In this document: piece by piece, positions 36,150 through 46,556 of the stretch
Numbering within the stretch: position 1 is the stretch's first letter
How the letters are laid out: each line of letters starts with the position of its first letter
Source: Streptomyces inhibens
Lineage (GTDB): Bacteria > Actinomycetota > Actinomycetes > Streptomycetales > Streptomycetaceae
DNA length: 48,570 nucleotides
Direction of reading: 5' to 3'
Assembly: GCF_003389455.1 (NCBI RefSeq)
Contig: NZ_QUAC01000110.1
Location: forward strand, 52,070-100,639
Translations under genes and position numbers: made by a program
The notes under the pieces: generated by a model
Databases searched by the model: none
Told to the model about the DNA's origin: nothing
The model's input: the letters and a program-made list of their open reading frames with translations, nothing else

Positions 36150-36812
36150 ATGCGCATTGTCATCGCAGGTGGACATGGTCAGATCGCGCTGCGGCTGGAG
36201 CGGTTGCTCGCCAAGCGCGGGGACGAGGTCGCGGGCATCATCCGCCGGCCGGAACAGGCCGGCGATCTGCTGGCCGCGGGCGCCGAGCCGGTGGTCTGCG
36301 ACCTGGAGTCGGCGTCGGTGGAGGACGTCGCCCGGCACATGGAGGGCGCCGACGCAGCCGTCTTCGCGGCGGGCGCGGGACCGGGCAGCGGCATCGAACG
36401 CAAGGACACGGTGGACCGCGGCGCGGCGGCGCTCTTCGCGGACGCGGCCGAGGCTGCGGGCGTACGGCGCTTCCTCGTCGTCTCCTCCATGGGCGCGGAC
36501 CGCGAGCCCCCCGAGGGCACCGACCCGGTCTTCGCGGCGTACCTGCGGGCGAAGGGCGCCGCGGACGACGACGTACGGGCCCGCGCCGGCCTGGACTGGA
36601 CGATCCTGCGCCCGGGCCGGCTGACGGACGACCCCGGAACGGGCCTGGCGACCCTGGCCGATGCGACCGGCCGCGGCTCGGTACCCCGCGACGATGTGGC
36701 GGCCGTCCTGCTGGAGCTGCTCGACGAACCGGGCACCATCGGCCGGACGCTGGAACTGATCAGCGGGGATGTGCCGGTGGGGGATGCGGTGCGGGCGGTG
36801 GCGGCGCACTGA
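36150..36812 (+). CDS. NAD(P)-binding Rossmann-fold protein, atypical SDR type
   Basis: The 220-residue protein starts [20 protein letters not shown], a nucleotide-binding glycine motif (GGHGQIA). It continues as an atypical short-chain dehydrogenase (SDR_a5/NmrA-like): [40 protein letters not shown] and [18 protein letters not shown]. There is no YxxxK catalytic pair, as in this subgroup generally, so it may be a redox sensor or an oxidoreductase of unknown substrate. It is followed by a strong stem-loop. Confidence 0.87.
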   Translation: MRIVIAGGHGQIALRLERLLAKRGDEVAGIIRRPEQAGDLLAAGAEPVVCDLESASVEDVARHMEGADAAVFAAGAGPGSGIERKDTVDRGAAALFADAAEAAGVRRFLVVSSMGADREPPEGTDPVFAAYLRAKGAADDDVRARAGLDWTILRPGRLTDDPGTGLATLADATGRGSVPRDDVAAVLLELLDEPGTIGRTLELISGDVPVGDAVRAVAAH

Positions 36813-36828
36813 GGGGCAGGGAACACGA

Positions 36829-36870
36829 AAGAGGCCCCTGAACCGTATTTCTACAGTTCAGGGGCCTCTT
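36829..36870. terminator. Bidirectional terminator between the SDR gene and tRNA-Tyr
   Basis: Arms 36829-36843 and 36856-36870 form a perfect 15-bp stem with a 12-nt loop. It follows the SDR-type gene on the plus strand by 16 bp and tRNA-Tyr on the minus strand by 8 bp. It is therefore placed to serve both, with AA/TT pairs at the base. Confidence 0.85.
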
Positions 36871-36878
36871 CACACCTG

Positions 36879-36960
36879 TGGCGGCGCCAGGATTCGAACC
36901 TGGGAAGGCGAAGCCGGCAGATTTACAGTCTGCTCCCTTTGGCCGCTCGGGCACACCGCC
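36879..36960 (-). tRNA. trnY: tRNA-Tyr (anticodon GTA)
   Basis: This is an 82-nt class II tRNA with a long variable arm. The acceptor is GGCGGTG/CGCCGCC (one U-G pair), the discriminator A, the anticodon GTA in CTGTAAATC, and the T arm GGTTCGAATCC. CCA is not encoded. A -10-like TATGGT at 37016-37021 could belong to its promoter, though no -35 is evident. Confidence 0.96.
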
Positions 36961-37149
36961 AGGGTTTGTTGTCGGGAGACCCGCTTGGGGGCGGTGCTCC
37001 GTGGCAACGACGTAAACCATACCCGATGGCTGGGGGTGGTTCGCCACTCGATTCGGGAGCGCTGGATCTTGGCCGGGTGGCTAGGCTTGGCTGGCGGTCC
37101 GGGATGGGCCGCGCCCCTGACGGATCTACGTACGAGGAGCCAACTCAAC

Positions 37150-37638
37150 ATGGCCGACTCCAGTTTCGACATCGTCTCGAAGGTAGAGCGGCAGGAGGTC
37201 GACAACGCCCTCAACCAGGCCGCCAAGGAGATCTCGCAGCGCTACGACTTCAAGGGCGTGGGCGCGTCGATCGAGTGGTCGGGCGAGAAGATCGAGATGC
37301 GGGCCAACGCCGAAGAGCGGGCCAAGGCCGTGCTCGACATCTTCCAGTCCAAGCTGGTCAAGCGCGGGATCTCGCTGAAGGCGCTGGACGCCGGCGAGCC
37401 GCAGGCGTCGGGCAAGGACTACAAGATCATCGCCTCGATCGAGGAGGGGATCTCGCAGGACAACGCGAAGAAGGTCGCCAAGATCATCCGCGACGAGGGC
37501 CCGAAGGGCGTCAAGGCGCAGGTGCAGGGTGACGAGCTGCGGGTCAGCTCGAAGAGCCGGGACGATCTGCAGGCGGTCCAGCAGCTGCTGAAGGGCAAGG
37601 ACCTGGACTTCGCCATCCAGTTCGTGAACTACCGGTAG
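37150..37638 (+). CDS. yajQ: YajQ family nucleotide-binding protein
   Basis: The 162-residue protein is a full-length YajQ (DUF520): [56 protein letters not shown] and the C-terminal [15 protein letters not shown]. Members bind nucleotides, and in some bacteria cyclic di-GMP, with effects on transcription; the role in Streptomyces is unclear. AGGAG lies about 11 nt before the ATG. Confidence 0.95.
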   Translation: MADSSFDIVSKVERQEVDNALNQAAKEISQRYDFKGVGASIEWSGEKIEMRANAEERAKAVLDIFQSKLVKRGISLKALDAGEPQASGKDYKIIASIEEGISQDNAKKVAKIIRDEGPKGVKAQVQGDELRVSSKSRDDLQAVQQLLKGKDLDFAIQFVNYR

Positions 37639-37714
37639 GAGCCCGGCTTTCGGGTGCCACGGGATGGGGCGGTGCGCTTCGGCGTGCCGCCCCACCGGCG
37701 TTGTACGGGGACGC

Positions 37715-37745
37715 TTGACCTCAACTGCGGTTGAGATCACAGGGT
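37715..37745 (+). promoter_or_regulatory. SoxR-like operator within a 19-bp-spacer promoter
   Basis: The palindrome TGACCTCAAC-TGCG-GTTGAGATCA (37716-37739) matches itself at 9 of 10 positions. Its core is CCTCAA-N6-TTGAGA, the spacing of SoxR boxes (CCTCAA-N6-TTGAGG). It overlaps -35 TTGACC (37715-37720). A -10-like CAGGGT (37740-37745) follows at 19 bp, the long spacer typical of MerR-family activated promoters. The start of transcription would fall at or next to the ATG of the following gene (37752). Confidence 0.65.
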
Positions 37746-37751
37746 TGCGGC

Positions 37752-38492
37752 ATGACTTCATCCGATGACGCCGCGCAGAGCAGCCGTGGTGCCGACGCCG
37801 GCGCCGGGTTTCTTGTTGATGTGTTTCCCGAGATCCGGCGGCCGGACGCCGGCGCCGTACTGATCAGCGAGTGGGACGCGGGCAGCCCCGAGGGGCAGCG
37901 GGCCGTCCTGGACGGTGTCGCCCGCGCCTGGGAGCGGACGCCGCTGCCGGCGGGCCTTCTGTCGCGGGTGCTGTTCGCCGGAACGGACGGGCGCAGTGTG
38001 CTCCATTACGCGCAGTGGACGAGCGATGCGGCGCACCGGGAGTTCGTACGGACCGAGGACACCGGGCTGCGCGAGCGGATCGCGGCGGCGCCGGCGGGCG
38101 TCGGGGACGTCGGCAATTCCGGTCCCACCCGGTTCCGGCTGTACCGCAGCATGCTGCCCCAGGGGGAGCCGAGGACGCCGGGCTGCGTCGTACGCGTCGC
38201 CTTCCGGACGACGGGGCACGAAGCGGCCCGGGAGCTCGTCGACGGCCTGCTGGACATGCTCGGCGAGCGGCAGGGGGGCCAGGGCGGGATCGCCTCGCAC
38301 TTCCACCTCAGCGAGGACGGCACCCAGGTCGTCAACTACAGCGAGTGGACGGATCCGGAGTCGCACGAGCGGGAGGTCGGCGCCAAACTGCAGCGCGGTG
38401 GGCAGGTGATGGCCTTCATCGAGAGCCTGCCGGGGGTCGAACCGCTGGGGTTCCGGCGCTATGTGGCCCCTCGGGGGCTCGTACGGGCCTGA
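37752..38492 (+). CDS. Double ABM-domain (dimeric alpha-beta barrel) protein, putative monooxygenase
   Basis: The 246-residue protein has two ferredoxin-like antibiotic-biosynthesis-monooxygenase-type domains. The first is about 20-125 (AVLISEWDAGSPEGQRAVLD ... LHYAQWTSDAAHREFV). The second is about 140-240 (CVVRVAFRTTGHEAARELVD ... VVNYSEWTDPESHEREV). The paired YxxWTS/YSEWTD motifs are typical of this fold. Such proteins oxidise quinone-like compounds or act on heme, or have no enzymatic role; the substrate is unknown. The upstream SoxR-like box suggests induction by redox-active compounds. Confidence 0.8.
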   Translation: MTSSDDAAQSSRGADAGAGFLVDVFPEIRRPDAGAVLISEWDAGSPEGQRAVLDGVARAWERTPLPAGLLSRVLFAGTDGRSVLHYAQWTSDAAHREFVRTEDTGLRERIAAAPAGVGDVGNSGPTRFRLYRSMLPQGEPRTPGCVVRVAFRTTGHEAARELVDGLLDMLGERQGGQGGIASHFHLSEDGTQVVNYSEWTDPESHEREVGAKLQRGGQVMAFIESLPGVEPLGFRRYVAPRGLVRA

Positions 38493-38556
38493 GTTGGCGG
38501 TGCGTACGGGCCTGAGGGGCCGGGAGCGTCGACGAGTGTGCCGGCAGGTCGCGCGG

Positions 38557-38949
38557 TCAGCGCGTCGCGAAGGGCTGGTCCGTGGGGACGATGTCGCGGC
38601 CGAGGGGCATCAGGGAGATCGGGATCATCTTGAAGTTGGCGATGCCGAAGGGGATGCCGATGATCGTCACGCACAGGGCGATGCCGGTGATGATGTGGCC
38701 CAGGGTCAGCCACCAGCCCGCGAAGATGATCCAGATGACATTGCCGATCGCCGAGCCGACGCCGGCGTCATGGCGCTGGACGGTCGTACGGCCGAAGGGC
38801 CACAGGGCGTAGCCGGCGATCCGGAAGGACGCGATGCCGAACGGGATGGTGATGATCAGGATGCAGCAGATGATGCCCGCTATGACATAGCCGATCGCCA
38901 GCCAGAGGCCGCTGAGGACCAGCCAGAGGACGTTGAGGATGAACTTCAT
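38557..38949 (-). CDS. YccF domain-containing membrane protein
   Basis: The 130-residue protein consists of two YccF domains in tandem: FILNVLWLVLSGLWLAIGYV with ITIPFGIASFRIAGYALWPF, and then VIWIIFAGWWLTLGHIITGI with IIGIPFGIANFKMIPISLMP. Each half has hydrophobic segments and an IPFGIA[SN]F motif, giving about four membrane segments. It is a conserved inner-membrane protein of unknown function. It converges with the ABM gene. Confidence 0.92.
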   Translation of the reverse strand: MKFILNVLWLVLSGLWLAIGYVIAGIICCILIITIPFGIASFRIAGYALWPFGRTTVQRHDAGVGSAIGNVIWIIFAGWWLTLGHIITGIALCVTIIGIPFGIANFKMIPISLMPLGRDIVPTDQPFATR

Positions 38950-39081
38950 GATCAGCAGCCTTCCACGGGCACGGCCAAGAACGTATCTGCTGTGCTAGAC
39001 GCACTGGGCCCGGTGAATCGTTGCACTCATGATGCGACGGGCCCGGCCCGGCGGCCACCGTTGCCGGCGGGCCTGGCGGCT

Positions 39082-39948
39082 TCAGGGGCGGTGGTGGCCC
39101 GCCATCTGTTCGAGGCGGGTGATGCGTTCGCGCATCGGGGGGTGGGTGGAGAACATCCGGGACATGCCCTCGCCGGCCCGGAAGGGGTTGGCGATCATCA
39201 TGTGGCTGGCGGTTTCCAGGCGCGGCTCGGGCGGGAGCGGGAGCTGTTGGGTGCCGGCTTCGAGCTTGCGCAGGGCGGAGGCCAGGGCCAGTGGGTCGCC
39301 GGTGAGCTGGGCGCCCGAGGCGTCGGCCTGGTACTCGCGGGAGCGGCTGACGGCCAGCTGGATCAGTGACGCGGCGATGGGGCCGAGGATCATGATCAGG
39401 AGCATGCCGAGGATGCCGGGGCCCTCGTCGTCGTCCGAGCGGCCTATGGGAATCAGCCAGGCGAAGTTGACGAGGAACATCACGACGGAGGCCAGCGCGC
39501 CCGCGACGGAGGAGATGAGGATGTCGCGGTTGTAGACGTGGCTGAGTTCATGGCCGATGACGCCGCGCAGTTCGCGTTCGTCGAGGAGCTGGAGGATGCC
39601 GTCGGTGCAGCAGACCGCGGCGTTGCGGGGGTTGCGGCCGGTGGCGAAGGCGTTGGGCGCCTGGGTCGGGGAGATGTACAGGCGCGGCATGGGCTGGCGG
39701 GCCGCCGTGGAGAGCTCGCGGACCATCCGGTAGAGCTGTGGCGCCTCGAACTCGCTGACGGGGCGCGCCCGCATGGCCCGCAGCGCCAGCTTGTCGCTGT
39801 TCCAGTAGGCGTAGGCGTTGGTGCCCAGGGCGACGACGACGGCGATGATCAGGCCCGTACGGCCGAACAGGCTGCCGATGACGATGATGAGTGCGGACAG
39901 TCCCCCGAGGAGTACGGCGGTCCTGAGCCCGTTGTGCCGGCGGTGCAC
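39082..39948 (-). CDS. htpX: Membrane zinc metalloprotease HtpX
   Basis: HtpX is a membrane-bound M48 peptidase that removes damaged membrane proteins. The GTG start at 39948, with TGGAGGGCGTACC ahead, gives 288 residues. The protein has two N-terminal membrane segments (about 11-46), the zinc motif HELSH at 133-137, a membrane region at about 146-168 and 178-200, and the third zinc ligand E205 in SRSREYQAD. The C-terminal [14 protein letters not shown] is typical. The open frame continues far upstream because of high GC. It lies 284 bp downstream of nuoN. Confidence 0.95.
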   Translation of the reverse strand: MHRRHNGLRTAVLLGGLSALIIVIGSLFGRTGLIIAVVVALGTNAYAYWNSDKLALRAMRARPVSEFEAPQLYRMVRELSTAARQPMPRLYISPTQAPNAFATGRNPRNAAVCCTDGILQLLDERELRGVIGHELSHVYNRDILISSVAGALASVVMFLVNFAWLIPIGRSDDDEGPGILGMLLIMILGPIAASLIQLAVSRSREYQADASGAQLTGDPLALASALRKLEAGTQQLPLPPEPRLETASHMMIANPFRAGEGMSRMFSTHPPMRERITRLEQMAGHHRP

Positions 39949-40002
39949 GGTACGCCCTCCAGGTGGTGCGGCAGGGGAACCCTGTACTTCGTTCTCCACT
40001 CT

Positions 40003-40028
40003 CCAGTGGACCCTTACGCACTGGTCAA
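40003..40028 (-). promoter_or_regulatory. Inverted repeat over a TTGACC box upstream of htpX
   Basis: CCAGTG (40003-40008) and CACTGG (40019-40024) form an inverted repeat with 10 bp between the arms. It overlaps a minus-strand TTGACC (40023-40028), 55-80 bp before the htpX start. I found no clear -10 box. It may be part of the htpX promoter and an operator. Confidence 0.35.
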
Positions 40029-40175
40029 CGCCAGATGAGGGGGGCTGGTTCCCTTGTGCACGAGCGGCGGCGCCGGGTGGGGCTTCGGGGCGCGGCCGGA
40101 GGGGTGTGCCGCCATACGGGTGGGACGCTGCCCGTTGGGGCCCGTATGGGGCCGGTTGGGTGTTCAAGTCCCCTA

Positions 40176-40202
40176 CGGGGCCCGGCGGTCCGTCGGGCCC
40201 CG
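40176..40202 (-). terminator. Stem-loop after nuoN
   Basis: CGGGGCCCG (40176-40184) and CGGGCCCCG (40194-40202) form a perfect 9-bp GC stem with a 9-nt loop, starting 30 bp after the nuoN stop. It is probably the terminator of the nuo cluster. The surrounding DNA (40,130-40,225) has several other GGGCCC-type palindromes. Confidence 0.65.
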
Positions 40203-40232
40203 CGGCCGCCCGTCGGGCCCCTCGGTGACCTG

Positions 40233-41798
40233 TTAGAGCAGCGCCCCGGAGGCGAAGCGCAGGACGAGCTGCGGGGCGCCGGAGAGGGCGATGCCGAGGA
40301 CGGTGGCGAGCGCGATGGCGGTGGCGAGGGGGGCCGGGATCGGGGCGTGGGGCGGCCGCGCTCCCGTGGGCGCGGCCTGGGGAGCGCCGGCTTCCCTGGT
40401 CTCCCCGGCTTCCTCGGCTTCCTCGGCTCCCCGGAAGAGCACCGCGGTCCACTGCAGGTAGTAGTAGAGCGCGATCACGACATTGACGGCCATGACGACG
40501 GCGAGCCAGGCCAGGCCCGCGTCGACGGCCACGGAGAAGACCGTGACCTTGGCGAACAGACCGATGATGCCCGGCGGCAGACCGGCGAGGCAGAGGAGGA
40601 AGAAGCCGAGGGCGAGCGCTACCAGGGGGCGCCGGGCGTACAGGCCCCGGTAGTCGGTGAGGCGGTTGGCCGGGCTCGTACGGGCCACCAGGGCGGCGAC
40701 GGCGAACGCGCCCAGGTTCACGGCCGCGTACATCAGGGCGTAGGCGACGGTGGAGCCGATGGCGTGCGCCGGGTTGTGGGCGTAGCCGGCCGCCGCGATG
40801 GGGACCAGGAGGTAGCCGGCCTGGCCGACCGACGACCAGGCGAGCAGGCGGACGGCGCTGTGCGCGCGGCGCGGGTCCTGGCGGAGGGCCGCGGCATTGC
40901 CGACGGTCATGGTGAGCGCGGCCAGGACGGCCAGCGCCGGACCCCAGACGTCGGCGTACGAGGGAAAGCCCTGGACCGTGACGAGGATCAGGCCGGAGAA
41001 GCCGACGGCCTTGCCGACGACGGAGAGGTATCCGGCGATCGGGAGCGGCGCGCCGACGTAGGTGTCCGGCACCCAGAAGTGGAACGGGGCGGCCGCGGTC
41101 TTGAAGGCGAAGCCGACCAGGGTGAGCGCGACGCCGGCGCTCGCCAGGGTGGCCAGCCGGGGGTCGGGGAGGGCGGTGAGGGCGTGCGCCACCCGGGAGA
41201 GGTGCAGATTGCCGGTGGCCGCGTACAGGAAGCTCACGCCGAGCAGCATCACGGCGGTGGCGGCCACCGAGGACAGGAAGAACTTGAGGGCGGCCTCGGA
41301 GGAGAGCCGGTCGCCGCGCCGCAGTCCGACGAGTGCGAAGGCGGGCAGCGAGGCCACTTCGAGGGCGATGACGAGGGTGGCGAGGTCCCTGGAGGCGGGC
41401 AGCAGGGCGGCGCCGGACGCCGAGGAGAGCAGCAGGAACCAGTACTCGCCGGTGGGCAGGTCGTGGTCCTTGATGGTGTCGATGGACAGCAGGGCGGTCA
41501 GCAGCGCCCCGCCGAGCACCAGGAACTGGATGACCAGCGTGAACGGGTCGGCCACGTAGCTGCACGCATCGGGGTGGCCCGGGAGGCAGAAGGTGCGGCG
41601 GTCGCCGTCCAGGAGGGGCAGCAGAAAGAGCGCGGCGAGCGCGAGTCCCGCCGTGGAGACCCAGCCCAGCAGCGGCTTGCGGGCCGCCGGGAGGAAGAGG
41701 TCGGCGACGAGCACCGCCAGGGCGACGGCCGCGGCGATGGTGGGCGGTGCGATGGCGAGCCAGTCGACGGACTGGACCAAAGAGGTGATCGAGCTCAT
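40233..41798 (-). CDS. nuoN: NADH-quinone oxidoreductase subunit N
   Basis: NuoN is one of three antiporter-like proton-pumping subunits in the membrane arm of complex I. I chose the ATG at 41798, which overlaps the nuoM stop (TGATG; 521 residues); a GTG one codon upstream is equally possible. About 14 membrane segments are present. The signature [20 protein letters not shown] precedes a conserved lysine region ([10 protein letters not shown]). It is last in the cluster. Confidence 0.95.
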   Translation of the reverse strand: MSSITSLVQSVDWLAIAPPTIAAAVALAVLVADLFLPAARKPLLGWVSTAGLALAALFLLPLLDGDRRTFCLPGHPDACSYVADPFTLVIQFLVLGGALLTALLSIDTIKDHDLPTGEYWFLLLSSASGAALLPASRDLATLVIALEVASLPAFALVGLRRGDRLSSEAALKFFLSSVAATAVMLLGVSFLYAATGNLHLSRVAHALTALPDPRLATLASAGVALTLVGFAFKTAAAPFHFWVPDTYVGAPLPIAGYLSVVGKAVGFSGLILVTVQGFPSYADVWGPALAVLAALTMTVGNAAALRQDPRRAHSAVRLLAWSSVGQAGYLLVPIAAAGYAHNPAHAIGSTVAYALMYAAVNLGAFAVAALVARTSPANRLTDYRGLYARRPLVALALGFFLLCLAGLPPGIIGLFAKVTVFSVAVDAGLAWLAVVMAVNVVIALYYYLQWTAVLFRGAEEAEEAGETREAGAPQAAPTGARPPHAPIPAPLATAIALATVLGIALSGAPQLVLRFASGALL

Positions 41799-43441
41799 CA
41801 CTTACCGCCTCCGAGGAGCTGCTGGACGGCCGGGTCGGTGAGGCCGAGGAGGGCCGCCGGCCACAGTCCGGCGAGGACGGTGAGGACGGCCAGGGGGGTC
41901 CAGGCCGCGTACTCGTAGTGCGCGATGTCGGGGATGGCGGGGGCCGGTGCGGGCGTTTCGGCCGCGGGCCCGGGGTCCGGGTCGGCCGGGTCGGCCGCGC
42001 CGAGCGGGGCGATCGCTGCGAGGTGCGGGGTGCCGCCCATGCAGACACGGCGGACGACGAGCAGCAGATAGGCGGCGGTCAGCAGGGTGCCGAGGCCGGC
42101 CAGCACCATGAACGTCAGGAAGGCGGGGCGGCTGAGGCCCGCGGCCGGCCGGAAGGCGCCGAACATCGCGAGCATCTCGCCCCAGAAACCGGCCAGCCCG
42201 GGGATGCCCAGCGAGGCGACGGCCCCGAAGGCGAGCAGGCCGCCGAAGCGGGGGGCCTTGCCGTACAGGGCGGCGCCGGTGCTGCCGGCCAGGGCGTCGA
42301 GGTCGCTGGTGCCGTAGCGGTCCTTGAGGGCGCCGACGAGGAAGAAGAGCAGGCCGGTGATCAGGCCGTGCGCGATGTTGGCGAACAGTGCGCCGTTGAC
42401 GCCGGTGGGGGTCATGCTGGCGATGCCGAGCAGGACGAAGCCCATGTGGCCGACGGAGCTGTAGGCGATCAGGCGCTTGAGGTCGCCCTTGGCGCCCTGG
42501 CGTACCAGGGCGAGGCAGGCGAGCGATCCGTAGATGATGCCGATGGCGGCCAGCGCGGCGAGGTACGGCGCGAAGGTGTGCATGCCCTCGGGCGTGATGG
42601 GCAGCGCGATCCGGACGAAGCCGTACGTGCCCATCTTCAGCAGCACACCGGCCAGCAGCACCGAGCCGACGGTGGGCGCGGCGGTGTGGGCGTCCGGCAG
42701 CCAGCTGTGCAGCGGCCACATGGGGGATTTGACGGCCAGTCCGATGCCGACGGCGAGCACCGCGAGCACCTGAACAACGTGGCTGAGCTGGGCTTTCGGG
42801 CCGTTGTCAGTGGCGAGTGCCACCATGTCGAACGTGCCGGATTTCAGGCCGATGAGGAGGAGGCCCAGCAGCATCACGACCGAACCGAGCAGCGTGAAGA
42901 GGATGAACTTCCAAGCCGCCGCCTGCTTTTCCGCACCGCCCCAGCGGGCGATGAGGAAGTACATCGGGATGAGGACCATCTCGAAGGCGAGGAAGAAGAG
43001 CATCAGGTCCAGGACGGCGAAGGTGGCGAGGGTGCCGGCCTCCAGGACGAGCAGCAGGGCCACAAATGCCTTGGGAGACGGGCCCGTCGGCATGTGGAAG
43101 TAGCTGTAGAGCGCGCAGAGGAAGGTCAGCAGCGCGGTCAGGACGACAAGGGGGAGCGAGATGCCGTCGACGCCCAGGTGGATGCGGATGTCGAGCGCCG
43201 GGATCCAGCTGATGTCGGTGGTGGCCTGCATACGGGCCGGGTGGTCGTGGTCGAAGCCGACGGCCAGCGCGAGGGCTGCGGCGAGCACGACGCCGGTGAC
43301 GGTCACGCCATGGCGCAGTACGGCCTGGTCGGGGTTGCGGCCCCGTAGACCGGGCGGGGCCGGCAGCAGGGCGCCGACCGCGCCCAGAAGGGGGAGGACG
43401 ACGACCGCCGCGAGGAGGTACTGCAAAGCGGTGGGGTTCAC
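41798..43441 (-). CDS. nuoM: NADH-quinone oxidoreductase subunit M
   Basis: NuoM is an antiporter-like proton-pumping subunit. The 547-residue protein keeps the key charged residues: the glutamate in [15 protein letters not shown] and the lysine in [20 protein letters not shown]. The start is a GTG with AAAGGAGGG upstream, 99 bp after nuoL. A soluble Ala/Pro/Asp-rich insertion ([20 protein letters not shown]) before the last membrane segments is unusual for the family. Confidence 0.95.
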   Translation of the reverse strand: MNPTALQYLLAAVVVLPLLGAVGALLPAPPGLRGRNPDQAVLRHGVTVTGVVLAAALALAVGFDHDHPARMQATTDISWIPALDIRIHLGVDGISLPLVVLTALLTFLCALYSYFHMPTGPSPKAFVALLLVLEAGTLATFAVLDLMLFFLAFEMVLIPMYFLIARWGGAEKQAAAWKFILFTLLGSVVMLLGLLLIGLKSGTFDMVALATDNGPKAQLSHVVQVLAVLAVGIGLAVKSPMWPLHSWLPDAHTAAPTVGSVLLAGVLLKMGTYGFVRIALPITPEGMHTFAPYLAALAAIGIIYGSLACLALVRQGAKGDLKRLIAYSSVGHMGFVLLGIASMTPTGVNGALFANIAHGLITGLLFFLVGALKDRYGTSDLDALAGSTGAALYGKAPRFGGLLAFGAVASLGIPGLAGFWGEMLAMFGAFRPAAGLSRPAFLTFMVLAGLGTLLTAAYLLLVVRRVCMGGTPHLAAIAPLGAADPADPDPGPAAETPAPAPAIPDIAHYEYAAWTPLAVLTVLAGLWPAALLGLTDPAVQQLLGGGK

Positions 43442-43540
43442 GGGTCAGGCCCTCCTTTGGGTTTCGGCTCCGGCGAGCCCGGCCGCGAGGGGCGTCGGCT
43501 GGGGGTGCGGGGTGCGTGCACCGGGGGTTTGCGGCATCGG

Positions 43541-45577
43541 TCAGGCTCCCGTGCCCGTAGCGACGAGGACGGCGGCGATGGCCAGGACGAGCGAGCCCGC
43601 GAGCAGCGCGCCGAGGTAGGTCTGCACGTTTCCGGTCTGGGCGCGGCGGACGGCGGCGCCCAGCCAGCGGGGGGCGGCGCCGGCGCCGCGGACGTAGGTG
43701 TCGACGACCTCGCGGTCCAGGAAGCGGACGAGCGTGGCGGCGGCGCGGACGGGCCGGACGAACAGCGCGGAGTAGACGGCGTCGACGTGGAAGCCGACGG
43801 CCGCGTGGCGGTGCAGCGGGCCGAGGAGAAGGCGGCCGGGGTCGGCGGGATCGGCGGCGCCGGCGACGTCCCCGTAGACCGGGGCGTGGGTGGCCATGGC
43901 TGTCTCCTCGGCGACCGCGGGGCTGGCGTCCGGGTCGACGACGACCGCACCGATCGGGGTGCGGGCGGCGAGCGCGGTGGTGTGGCGCCAGGTGGCGTAG
44001 GTGACCAGGCCGCCGACGAGGGCGATACCGGTGCCCAGGACGGAGGTGGTCAGGGTCGGCGCGAGCGAGCGTCCGTCGAACCACCCGGGCAGGAGGGGGG
44101 CGGCGAGGCCGAGCGCGACGGTCGGCAGGAAGAGCACCCACAGGACGGCGTTCATGACGACCGGCTGCGGGATTGGGGTCTCCCCTGCTCGAACGGAGTT
44201 GAGAGCTTGGGGAAGGTCGGGGGCTTCGATGCCCTTGCCCTTGAAGGCCAGCAGCCACAGGCGGGCGGCGTAGGCCGCGGTGAGGAGGGCGGTGAGCAGT
44301 CCGGAGATCAGTACGGTCCAGCCGGCGGCGCCGGGGATGCCGTGCGCCGCACCGCCGGCGGCGTGCTCGGCGGCGCCCAGGACGGCTTCCTTGGAGAAGA
44401 AGCCGGCGAACGGCGGGATCGCGGCGAGCGCGAGCAGCGCGACGGTGACGGTCCAGTAGGCGTCCGGGATGCGCCGGGCCAGGCCGCTCATCCGGGACAT
44501 GGCGGCCAGCGAGTTGGTGCCGGCGGCGTGGATGATCACGCCCGCGCCGAGGAAGAGGAGGGCCTTGAACGCACCGTGGGAGATGAGGTGGAAGACGGCG
44601 GCACCGCGGTCGCCGACGGCCAGCGCGCCCAGCATGTAGCCGAGCTGACCGACCGTCGAATAGGCCAGGACGCGCTTGATGTCGTCCTGGGCGAGCGCCG
44701 CCAGACCGGAGCCGACCATGGTGATCGCGGCCATGACGGCCATCACGATCAGCGCGGCCGCTGAGGCGGCGAAGACCGGGAGGAGACGGGCCACGACATA
44801 GATACCGGCCGCCACCATCGTCGCGGCGTGGATCAGCGCCGACACGGGCGTCGGGCCGGCCATCGCGTCCGGGAGCCAGGTGTGCAGCGGGAACTGCGCC
44901 GACTTGCCCGCGACACCGGCGAGCAGCAGCAGCGCGATCAGCGTCGGGTGGTCCAGGCCGCCATTGGCGACGGAGCCGAGGATGCCGGTGATGCGGAAGG
45001 TGCCGGTGTCGGCGGCCAGCGCGAAGATGCCGAAGAGGAAGGGGACATCGCCGAGCTTGGTGACGAGGAATGCCTTGAGGGAGGCGGCGCGGGCGGTCTC
45101 GGTCTCCCAGTAGTGGCCGACGAGGAAGTAGGAGCAGATGCCCATGACTTCCCAGCCGACCAGCAGCACCATCAGATCGCCGGTGTAGACGACCAGCAGC
45201 ATCGCGGCGGTGAAGAGGGAGACCAGCGCGGCGTAGGAGGGGTAGCGCGGGTCGTCGCGCAGATAGCCGGTGGAGTAGATCTGCACACAGCTCGCCACGA
45301 CACCGACCAGCACGGCGATCAGCGCGGCGAAGCCGTCGATGTGCAGGGCCAGGTCGATGGGGATCGAGCCGGTCGGGGTGAGCCGGGTGGCGACGTCGGT
45401 GGCCGGGCCGCCGCCCTGTCCGACGGCGACGGTCACGGTGAGCGCGGCCGCGGCGAGCGTGGGCAGCACGGCCAGCGGCCGTACGAACCCGGGCATACGG
45501 CGCCCCAGGAGGAGGCCGGCGACGGCCCCTAGGAAAGGCAGGAGAGGAACGAGAACGGCGGTGGTCGTGAGCGTCAC
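43541..45577 (-). CDS. nuoL: NADH-quinone oxidoreductase subunit L
   Basis: NuoL is the distal proton-pumping subunit with the long lateral helix. The 678-residue protein includes [20 protein letters not shown] with the essential glutamate, then [20 protein letters not shown] with the conserved lysine. The C-terminal region (about 560-678) contains a soluble segment before the last helix. The GTG start overlaps the nuoK stop by 4 nt (GTGA). Confidence 0.96.
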   Translation of the reverse strand: MTLTTTAVLVPLLPFLGAVAGLLLGRRMPGFVRPLAVLPTLAAAALTVTVAVGQGGGPATDVATRLTPTGSIPIDLALHIDGFAALIAVLVGVVASCVQIYSTGYLRDDPRYPSYAALVSLFTAAMLLVVYTGDLMVLLVGWEVMGICSYFLVGHYWETETARAASLKAFLVTKLGDVPFLFGIFALAADTGTFRITGILGSVANGGLDHPTLIALLLLAGVAGKSAQFPLHTWLPDAMAGPTPVSALIHAATMVAAGIYVVARLLPVFAASAAALIVMAVMAAITMVGSGLAALAQDDIKRVLAYSTVGQLGYMLGALAVGDRGAAVFHLISHGAFKALLFLGAGVIIHAAGTNSLAAMSRMSGLARRIPDAYWTVTVALLALAAIPPFAGFFSKEAVLGAAEHAAGGAAHGIPGAAGWTVLISGLLTALLTAAYAARLWLLAFKGKGIEAPDLPQALNSVRAGETPIPQPVVMNAVLWVLFLPTVALGLAAPLLPGWFDGRSLAPTLTTSVLGTGIALVGGLVTYATWRHTTALAARTPIGAVVVDPDASPAVAEETAMATHAPVYGDVAGAADPADPGRLLLGPLHRHAAVGFHVDAVYSALFVRPVRAAATLVRFLDREVVDTYVRGAGAAPRWLGAAVRRAQTGNVQTYLGALLAGSLVLAIAAVLVATGTGA

Positions 45578-45945
45578 GCGGTGGCCTCCGCCTTGGTGTC
45601 CGGCTGCGGGGTGCCGTCCGCCGCGTCCGCCTCACCCGTCTTCTCGGCGAGGTCGCGGAGCCGGTCGATGTCGGAGCTGCCGCGGTTGCGGTAGACGAGC
45701 AGCACGATCGCCAGACCGATGCCGATCTCGGCGGCGGCGATGGCGATGGTGAAGAGGGTGAGCGCCTGGCCGGCGTGCAGGGTGTCGCGCAGCCAGACGT
45801 CGAAGGCGACGAGGTTGAGGTTGACGGCGTTGAGCATCAGCTCGACGGACATCAGCACCAGGATCGCGTTGCGGCGGGCCAGCACGCCGTACAGACCGGT
45901 GCAGAAGAGGAGGACGGCGAGGACGGCCGGATAAGCGAGATGCAT
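45574..45945 (-). CDS. nuoK: NADH-quinone oxidoreductase subunit K
   Basis: NuoK is a small three-helix subunit of the membrane arm. The conserved membrane glutamates are visible in [20 protein letters not shown] and [20 protein letters not shown]. The 123-residue length exceeds the usual 100 or so because of an acidic, polar C-terminal tail ([20 protein letters not shown]). The ATG overlaps the nuoJ stop (TGATG). Confidence 0.96.
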   Translation of the reverse strand: MHLAYPAVLAVLLFCTGLYGVLARRNAILVLMSVELMLNAVNLNLVAFDVWLRDTLHAGQALTLFTIAIAAAEIGIGLAIVLLVYRNRGSSDIDRLRDLAEKTGEADAADGTPQPDTKAEATA

Positions 45946-46556
45946 CAGCGCTGCTCCTCTCGCGGGGCGGGGGCACGGGAGGCGCTGTTGTCGAGGGCCG
46001 CCACCGAGGCCTTGCCCCCGTCGGCCTTGCGGGACAGCACGATCGCCCCGACGAGCGCGGCGAGCAGCAGTACGGAGAGCGCTTCGAAGGGCAGCACCCA
46101 GTACTGGAAGAGGCTGCGCCCGGAGACCTCGGTGGAGCCCTGGGCGGGGCCGTCGAGGTTGATCCAGGTGGCGCGGAAGGCGTCCACGACGACCCAGACC
46201 AGGGACGCGGCCGAGGCCAGGGCCACCGCGAGCGCGGCCCAGCGGTTGCCCGAATCGGCGTCCGGGGAGCGGCCGATGGGCGCCTTGGTGAGCATCAGCC
46301 CGAAGAGCAGAAGGACGACGACGGAACCGACGTAGATCAGCACCTGCACCCAGGCGATGAACTCGGCCGTGAGGAGGAGGTAGGCGACGGCGACCCCGCC
46401 GAGCGTGACGACCAGCCAGAGGGCGGCGTGCACCAACTGCCGGGTGGTGACGGTGATGACGGCCGCGCCGAGGGTGGCGATACCGACGAGAACGAAGGCG
46501 ATCTCGACACCGGTGGGTGAGAGGAAGCCGTGGCCGGCGGTGGCGGCGAGCGTCAC
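45945..46556 (-). CDS. nuoJ: NADH-quinone oxidoreductase subunit J
   Basis: NuoJ is a five-helix membrane subunit whose third helix changes conformation during catalysis. The 203-residue protein has [20 protein letters not shown] followed by [20 protein letters not shown], the family signature. The GTG start overlaps the nuoI stop by 4 nt. A hydrophilic C-terminal tail of about 30 residues follows the last helix. Confidence 0.95.
   Translation of the reverse strand: MTLAATAGHGFLSPTGVEIAFVLVGIATLGAAVITVTTRQLVHAALWLVVTLGGVAVAYLLLTAEFIAWVQVLIYVGSVVVLLLFGLMLTKAPIGRSPDADSGNRWAALAVALASAASLVWVVVDAFRATWINLDGPAQGSTEVSGRSLFQYWVLPFEALSVLLLAALVGAIVLSRKADGGKASVAALDNSASRAPAPREEQR

Noticed and set aside
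39082..42048. A possible fusion of HtpX with upstream sequence through nuoN (988 codons open in frame)
   Set aside because: The upstream part reads nuoN and nuoM in a wrong frame (Arg/Pro/Gly-rich). HtpX has its own GTG start with a strong ribosome-binding site at 39948.
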